DNA of 17,451 nt from Dehalococcoidia bacterium (GTDB lineage: Bacteria; Chloroflexota; Dehalococcoidia; Lucifugimonadales; Lucifugimonadaceae), in the NCBI GenBank assembly GCA_012270805.1, contig JAAXHR010000074.1, positions 1 through 17,451 on the forward strand. The letters are read 5' to 3'. Each line of letters starts with the position of its first letter. The stretch's first letter is position 1. A model generated the notes under the pieces. The model saw only the letters and a program-made list of their open reading frames with translations, was not told the DNA's origin and did no database searches. Shown one piece after another: positions 13,887 through 17,451 of the stretch. The translations under genes and the position numbers were made by a program.

Positions 13887-14758
13887 CACACGATGAAGTA
13901 TATGAACACGAAGGCTGGAGCCAAAGCATCTAGGCGGTCAAGAATACCGCCATGTCCGGGAATAATCCCACCCGAATCCTTCACATCCGACAATCGCTTG
14001 ATCCACGACTCGCAGAGGTCACCAATGATGCCCAACGTGGCGATTGCTAAGCCCATGACAACTATCTTGGCGATCGAATACTCGAGAGACAACAAGTTGG
14101 AGAGCAACATGGAGGCAAACAGCGCCGCTGCCAAACCACCAGCAAACCCTTCCCATGTCTTGCCGGGGCTCAGATTCGGGGCCATTTTCCGTTTACCGAC
14201 CGACCTTCCCACGAAGTACGCGCCTGAGTCGGCAGCGAACGCAACCAGTATTCCGTACGTGAGCAATTCGCGGCCGTTTTCCGAAGAGACTATGAACGGC
14301 AACAAAGTGACAGCCATCACAACGATCACTCCATACGAAATGATCAGCTTTTTTCTTGCCAGACTTTGATATCTGGCAAAGCGGGAAGTGATAATGAATT
14401 CGGCCGTTAGAACTACGATGACAAAAACGACTATCTGGTCGGCTAGGTCGGCACTCGCGAAGTCGATTTTGAGTTCGCCTAGCACTACGGCAAATACCCC
14501 TAGACCTGAGATGACCACCCCGATCAAGGCTGCGATTGCTGGCGGCACGGAAGACTCGGGTTTGCCGAAAGCCATTCGTCGAGTCTCCAATCCGACGAGC
14601 GCGGCGATAGTGATCGACGCGATTGACACGGTCCAAAACCCAAAATAGAGCGTCAATCCGAGTAACGGCAACCCGACAGCTGCGGAAATCAGGCGAAGTT
14701 TAAGTTCGGATGATTTGGTTCGATACTCGGAATTTAAGGAATTGTTTTCCTGAGACAC
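13886..14758 (-). CDS. cdsA: Phosphatidate cytidylyltransferase CdsA
   Basis: CdsA makes CDP-diacylglycerol from phosphatidic acid and CTP in the inner membrane, the branch point of phospholipid synthesis. The 290-residue protein has several membrane segments. The family signature is complete in the C-terminal half: AADSGAYFVGR (175-185), NLSPGKTWEGF (195-205), GDLCESWIKR (246-255) and KDSGGIIPGHGG (260-271) followed by ILDRLDAL. The start codon is GTG at 14758, 18 nt after the uppS stop and without a clear Shine-Dalgarno. The 3' end overlaps dxr. Confidence 0.96.
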   Translation of the reverse strand: MSQENNSLNSEYRTKSSELKLRLISAAVGLPLLGLTLYFGFWTVSIASITIAALVGLETRRMAFGKPESSVPPAIAALIGVVISGLGVFAVVLGELKIDFASADLADQIVVFVIVVLTAEFIITSRFARYQSLARKKLIISYGVIVVMAVTLLPFIVSSENGRELLTYGILVAFAADSGAYFVGRSVGKRKMAPNLSPGKTWEGFAGGLAAALFASMLLSNLLSLEYSIAKIVVMGLAIATLGIIGDLCESWIKRLSDVKDSGGIIPGHGGILDRLDALAPAFVFIYFIV

Positions 14759-14776
14759 ACAAACAGTTTCGCAGAA

Positions 14777-15544
14777 CTATCGCTTTTGCTCAGGACGCCG
14801 TCCAAACCGGCGCTGTCGTTGCGAGTACGCTTTGATCGCTTCATCGATGTCCGATTCACCGAACTCGGGCCACAACGTTGAGGACGAAAAGAACTCCGAG
14901 TATGCCGACTGCCAGATCATAAAGTTGCTGATCCTAAACTCTCCACCGGTGCGGATGATGATGTCGGGATCTGGAATCCCACGCGTGAATAGGTGTCGAT
15001 CGATAAGGGCCTCGTCGACATCTTCTGGATGCACGCCGTTTTCGAGGATAGTTCTAACCGCGTTCACGATCTCATCACGCCCGCCATAGTCGAAAGCTAA
15101 GTTGAGCGAGACTGTCGAGTTGTCCCTGGTGAGTTGCTCAGCTGCTTTGATATTGCACAACATCTCGTTCGGCAATCGACGTTCATATCCGATATGGCGC
15201 AGGCGCACGCCATTGGCGTGGAATTCTTGAACGCCGCGTTCTATAGCCTCGAAAGCTAGGTCCATCAATGAATTCACTTCATCTTGAGGTCGCCGCCAAT
15301 TCTCGGTGGAAAACGCGAAGAGGGTGATTTCCTTCACTCCGCGTTCGGCCAGAAGTCGAGTCACGCGGGCGATGTTTTCGTAGCCAGCCCGATGGCCTTG
15401 CGAAACGCTGGCCCCATTTCTCATTGCCCAACGGGCATTGCCATCCATGATGATCGCGACGTGATGCGGAACCTTGAGTTCCGGTTCGAGCTCGCTGGCC
15501 AGAGTATTCGAAACCGTCGCAATAAATCCTTCAGTGGAATCCAA
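14777..15544 (-). CDS. uppS: Isoprenyl (undecaprenyl) diphosphate synthase
   Basis: This cis-prenyltransferase extends farnesyl diphosphate with isopentenyl units to the lipid carrier used for cell-envelope polymers. The 255 residues fit the family. AIIMDGNARWA carries the catalytic Asp (D34), and GHRAGYENI, LFAFSTENWRR (73-83) and RTGGEFRISNF (196-206) are standard motifs. Product chain length cannot be judged from sequence. The start is TTG at 15544, supported by GAAGGGGG six nt upstream; about 25 residues precede the conserved core. It lies 68 nt after frr and 18 nt before cdsA. Confidence 0.95.
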   Translation of the reverse strand: MDSTEGFIATVSNTLASELEPELKVPHHVAIIMDGNARWAMRNGASVSQGHRAGYENIARVTRLLAERGVKEITLFAFSTENWRRPQDEVNSLMDLAFEAIERGVQEFHANGVRLRHIGYERRLPNEMLCNIKAAEQLTRDNSTVSLNLAFDYGGRDEIVNAVRTILENGVHPEDVDEALIDRHLFTRGIPDPDIIIRTGGEFRISNFMIWQSAYSEFFSSSTLWPEFGESDIDEAIKAYSQRQRRFGRRPEQKR

Positions 15545-15550
15545 ATTCCG

Positions 15551-15558
15551 CCCCCTTC
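15551..15558 (-). promoter_or_regulatory. Shine-Dalgarno supporting the TTG start of uppS
   Basis: GAAGGGGG on the minus strand lies 6 nt before TTG at 15544. No ATG or GTG start lies upstream of the conserved core in this frame, so this site decides the start. Confidence 0.65.
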
Positions 15559-15601
15559 AAACTCAAGCGTCGCCGCGCCGTCCTCAGCAGACACTTCCAT
15601 C

Positions 15602-15619
15602 TGACCGATCGATCAGTCA
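15602..15619 (-). repeat. Long dyad spanning the frr stop codon
   Basis: TGACTGATCGATCGGTCA on the minus strand is an 18-nt dyad, perfect except for one T:G position that still pairs in RNA. It includes the frr TGA at 15613-15615. As RNA it gives a 7-bp stem with a TCGA loop. No T run follows. As DNA it resembles a two-fold symmetric operator; no regulator is encoded in the window. Confidence 0.4.
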
Positions 15620-16179
15620 AGAATCTGAGTTTCTTTGTTCGCCAGTAGTTCGCCCACCTTACCGACGGCATCATCCGTCAGGACTTGGAGCGACTTCGAT
15701 GCCCGCTTGCAGTCATCTTCGGAGGCTTCACCTTCTGTTTGGATCTCGCGGATCATGCTTTGCGCGTCGCGTCGAACATTGCGGATTGCCACACGTGCTT
15801 CTTCGGCGCGACGGCGAGCCATGCGAACAAGCTCCTGTCGCCGCTCCTGCGTCAACTCGGGCAACATCAAACGGATTGTCTGACCCTCGACACGCGGATT
15901 CAGCCCCAGATCAGATTGTTGAATCGCACGAACTATGGCCGTTGCAGCATCCGGATAGAACGCCTCAATCTTAATGGTTCGCGCGCTTTCCACGGCGATC
16001 AATGCAAGCTGGTTCATCAGCAGCGTGTCGCTCGCACCGCCCATATCAACTGTCACCTGCATCTTCGAAACTAGCGAGGTCGATGCTTGGTTGGTTCGAA
16101 AGCCGTCCAGATCGTCCGCGAAGACACTTACTGAGGAGTTCATACGGCTCTGTGCATCATCCAAGGTTTCTTCCAACAT
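15613..16179 (-). CDS. frr: Ribosome recycling factor
   Basis: RRF works with EF-G to split post-termination ribosomes. The 188 residues fit the family. The C-terminal helical part is well conserved: SDLGLNP, TIRLMLPELTQERRQELV, then VAIRNVRRDAQ and EASEDDCKRA. The early loop is unusual: the common RTGRA is RTNQA here (28-32), and the YYG-like strand reads DMGG. The ATG at 16179 has GAGGTG five nt upstream. It lies after pyrH, the usual pyrH-frr order, with a 93-nt gap that contains a hairpin. Confidence 0.95.
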   Translation of the reverse strand: MLEETLDDAQSRMNSSVSVFADDLDGFRTNQASTSLVSKMQVTVDMGGASDTLLMNQLALIAVESARTIKIEAFYPDAATAIVRAIQQSDLGLNPRVEGQTIRLMLPELTQERRQELVRMARRRAEEARVAIRNVRRDAQSMIREIQTEGEASEDDCKRASKSLQVLTDDAVGKVGELLANKETQILD

Positions 16180-16184
16180 ATGAA

Positions 16185-16193
16185 CACCTCTCT
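16185..16193 (-). promoter_or_regulatory. Shine-Dalgarno of frr
   Basis: AGAGAGGTG on the minus strand ends 5 nt before the ATG at 16179 and supports that start. Confidence 0.7.
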
Positions 16194-16237
16194 TGAGTTG
16201 TCACAACTACGACGTTGCGCTTCGCCAACCATATATT

Positions 16238-16255
16238 GAGCCGCATTCACGGCTC
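16238..16255 (-). repeat. Hairpin in the pyrH-frr gap
   Basis: GAGCCG-TGAATG-CGGCTC on the minus strand is a perfect 6-bp GC-rich stem with a 6-nt loop, 17 nt after the pyrH stop. The sequence after it is AT-rich but has no T run, so it is probably an intercistronic hairpin rather than a strong terminator. A smaller GTTG-TGA-CAAC dyad lies just before the frr ribosome-binding site. Confidence 0.45.
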
Positions 16256-16272
16256 TAACGGGCCATCCGTCG

Positions 16273-17058
16273 TTAATTGTTTCGTACGAAGACCTGTGAC
16301 ATCTGCTGCGGCATGTGCAACTGTTCACCAGCATCATCTATCGTAATGCGGGTGCCGACGTGGCCGCCGTTGACGATGCCCTGCAAATTGCCGGGTTTAA
16401 AAACATCGAACACGATTATGGGCATCTTATTATCCATAGCCAACGACAATGCAGTCGAATCTAGCGCCTGCAGTCCGAGTTCCAACGCTCTATGATGCGT
16501 GATGTGGTCGAATTTTTTCGCCATCGGATGCACTGCCGGATCGGCATCGTATACACCGTCAACACCGTTCTTGGCCATAGCCAAGACGCCTGCGTTGATT
16601 TCAAGCGCTCGCAGACTTGCCGCAGTGTCGGTTGACATGAAAGGATTGCCCGTTCCTGCTGCGAAGATGACTACGCGGGATCGTTCTAGATGGTGGAGCG
16701 CTCGGGACCTGATATACGGCTCAGCGACGGTCGGCATGGGAATCGCAGTCATCGTACGGACCGGCACGTCGTCTCGTTGCAACTGATCCTGTAAAACAAG
16801 CGCGTTCATAACCGTAGCAAGCATACCCGCATGATCGGCACTCGACCGATCCATGCCTTGCGCCTCGTAATCTGCGCCTCGCCACATGTTTCCTCCACCC
16901 ACAACAACACCGACACCCACACCGACTTGGTAAACCTGCTTAATCTCGTTAGCGATGTAACTTACAGTTTCGTTTTCGATACCGAAACTCTTGCCGCCCT
17001 TGAACGACTCCCCGCTGAGTTTAAGCAATATGCGGCTGTAGCGTGGCGTCAACCGCAT
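16273..17058 (-). CDS. pyrH: UMP kinase
   Basis: PyrH phosphorylates UMP to UDP with ATP in pyrimidine nucleotide synthesis; bacterial forms are hexameric amino-acid-kinase-fold proteins regulated by GTP and UTP. In the 261 residues KLSGES (13-18), VVGGGNMWRG (52-61), DRSSADHAGMLAT (70-82), AAGTGNPFMSTDTAA and AKNGVDGVYDADP are clear. About 20 residues after the usual C-terminus (GTRI) form a short extra tail. The ATG at 17058 has AAGGAG nine nt upstream (17068-17073). It starts 18 nt after tsf and precedes frr. Confidence 0.97.
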   Translation of the reverse strand: MRLTPRYSRILLKLSGESFKGGKSFGIENETVSYIANEIKQVYQVGVGVGVVVGGGNMWRGADYEAQGMDRSSADHAGMLATVMNALVLQDQLQRDDVPVRTMTAIPMPTVAEPYIRSRALHHLERSRVVIFAAGTGNPFMSTDTAASLRALEINAGVLAMAKNGVDGVYDADPAVHPMAKKFDHITHHRALELGLQALDSTALSLAMDNKMPIIVFDVFKPGNLQGIVNGGHVGTRITIDDAGEQLHMPQQMSQVFVRNN

Positions 17059-17067
17059 GCCGATGGT

Positions 17068-17073
17068 CTCCTT
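17068..17073 (-). promoter_or_regulatory. Shine-Dalgarno of pyrH
   Basis: AAGGAG on the minus strand lies 9 nt before the ATG at 17058, immediately after the tsf stop codon. Confidence 0.7.
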
Positions 17074-17076
17074 CGC

Positions 17077-17451
17077 TTATTCGCCGAGAGCGAAACGTTC
17101 GATGCGTCCGACCTTGACGTTTTCTCCGACTTTTGCGATTAAATCCGAGACCAAATCGCCAACCTTGACGCTCGTGTCACGGATATACATTTGGTCAAGC
17201 AATATCTCATCTTCTGATACATCGCCGGCACCTTCGGGAATTGAGTCGCGATCAATGTAACTCGGGTTCATTGCAGCGACTTGCATAGCCAGGTCCCGAG
17301 CCAAATCTTTGAACTCGGGCGTTCGGGCGACAAAATCGGTCTCGCAATTCAGTTCGACTAACGAACCGACCCTTGAACCGGTGTGAATGTAGGCTTCAAT
17401 CACGCCTTCGCCAGCCTCGCGTCCAGCGCGCTTCGCGGCAGAGGCGAGTCC
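17077..17451 (-). CDS. tsf: Elongation factor Ts, C-terminal part (5' end outside window)
   Basis: EF-Ts exchanges GDP for GTP on EF-Tu. The frame is open to the right edge: 124 residues are seen, beginning GLASAAKRAGREAGEG, then EAYIHTGSRVGSLVELNCET and DFVAR, the conserved core that contacts EF-Tu. The first in-frame GTG (17403) is an internal Val, not the start; the N-terminal UBA-like TS-N domain lies outside. After the first core subdomain the protein ends quickly with KVGENVKVGRIERFALGE. It therefore lacks the second subdomain and coiled coil of E. coli EF-Ts and matches the short Thermus type. Confidence 0.95.
   Translation of the reverse strand, partial: GLASAAKRAGREAGEGVIEAYIHTGSRVGSLVELNCETDFVARTPEFKDLARDLAMQVAAMNPSYIDRDSIPEGAGDVSEDEILLDQMYIRDTSVKVGDLVSDLIAKVGENVKVGRIERFALGE

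Overview
All recognisable genes in this window lie on the minus strand, so transcription runs from right to left. The content is housekeeping: translation factors, UMP kinase, isoprenoid and membrane-precursor enzymes, transcription elongation/ribosome maturation factors, an antiporter, one tRNA and the front of a nuclease/helicase-like gene. The gene order (tsf-pyrH-frr-uppS-cdsA-dxr-rseP-ispG-proS, then nusA-ylxR-infB-rbfA-truB), the short Thermus-like EF-Ts, the short IF-2 and the MEP-pathway genes fit a Chloroflexota bacterium, perhaps a Dehalococcoidia/SAR202-type lineage. That placement is an inference from family features; no marker search was possible. No mobile element, CRISPR array or rRNA was seen.

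Right block (17451 to 8039, reading leftward): the end of tsf, then pyrH, frr, uppS, cdsA, dxr, rseP, ispG and proS, tightly spaced (gaps of about 18-93 nt; cdsA and dxr overlap in TGATG). UppS and CdsA make lipid carrier and phospholipid precursors. Dxr and IspG are the second and penultimate MEP-pathway enzymes that feed UppS. RseP is an unusually large intramembrane protease, and ProS charges tRNA-Pro. A 206-nt spacer follows proS. It holds a strong intrinsic terminator, a possible 11-codon leader ORF, a small inverted repeat and a good Shine-Dalgarno for nusA.

Middle block (7831 to 2504): nusA (with a long acidic extension and an Arg/Gly tail), a broken ylxR, a short infB, rbfA and truB. 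This is the classic nusA-infB operon, but rimP is missing from its usual place before nusA and ylxR cannot be read as one open frame.

Left block (2444 to 1): a CPA2-type cation:proton antiporter, tRNA-Arg(CCG) with an encoded CCA, and, only 10 nt after the tRNA, the 5' part of an AddB-like/PD-(D/E)XK nuclease-family gene that leaves the window.

No clearly new multi-gene system was found. The points most worth a second look are the frameshifted ylxR, the nusA leader, the extra domains in RseP, and the acidic-plus-RGG tail of NusA.
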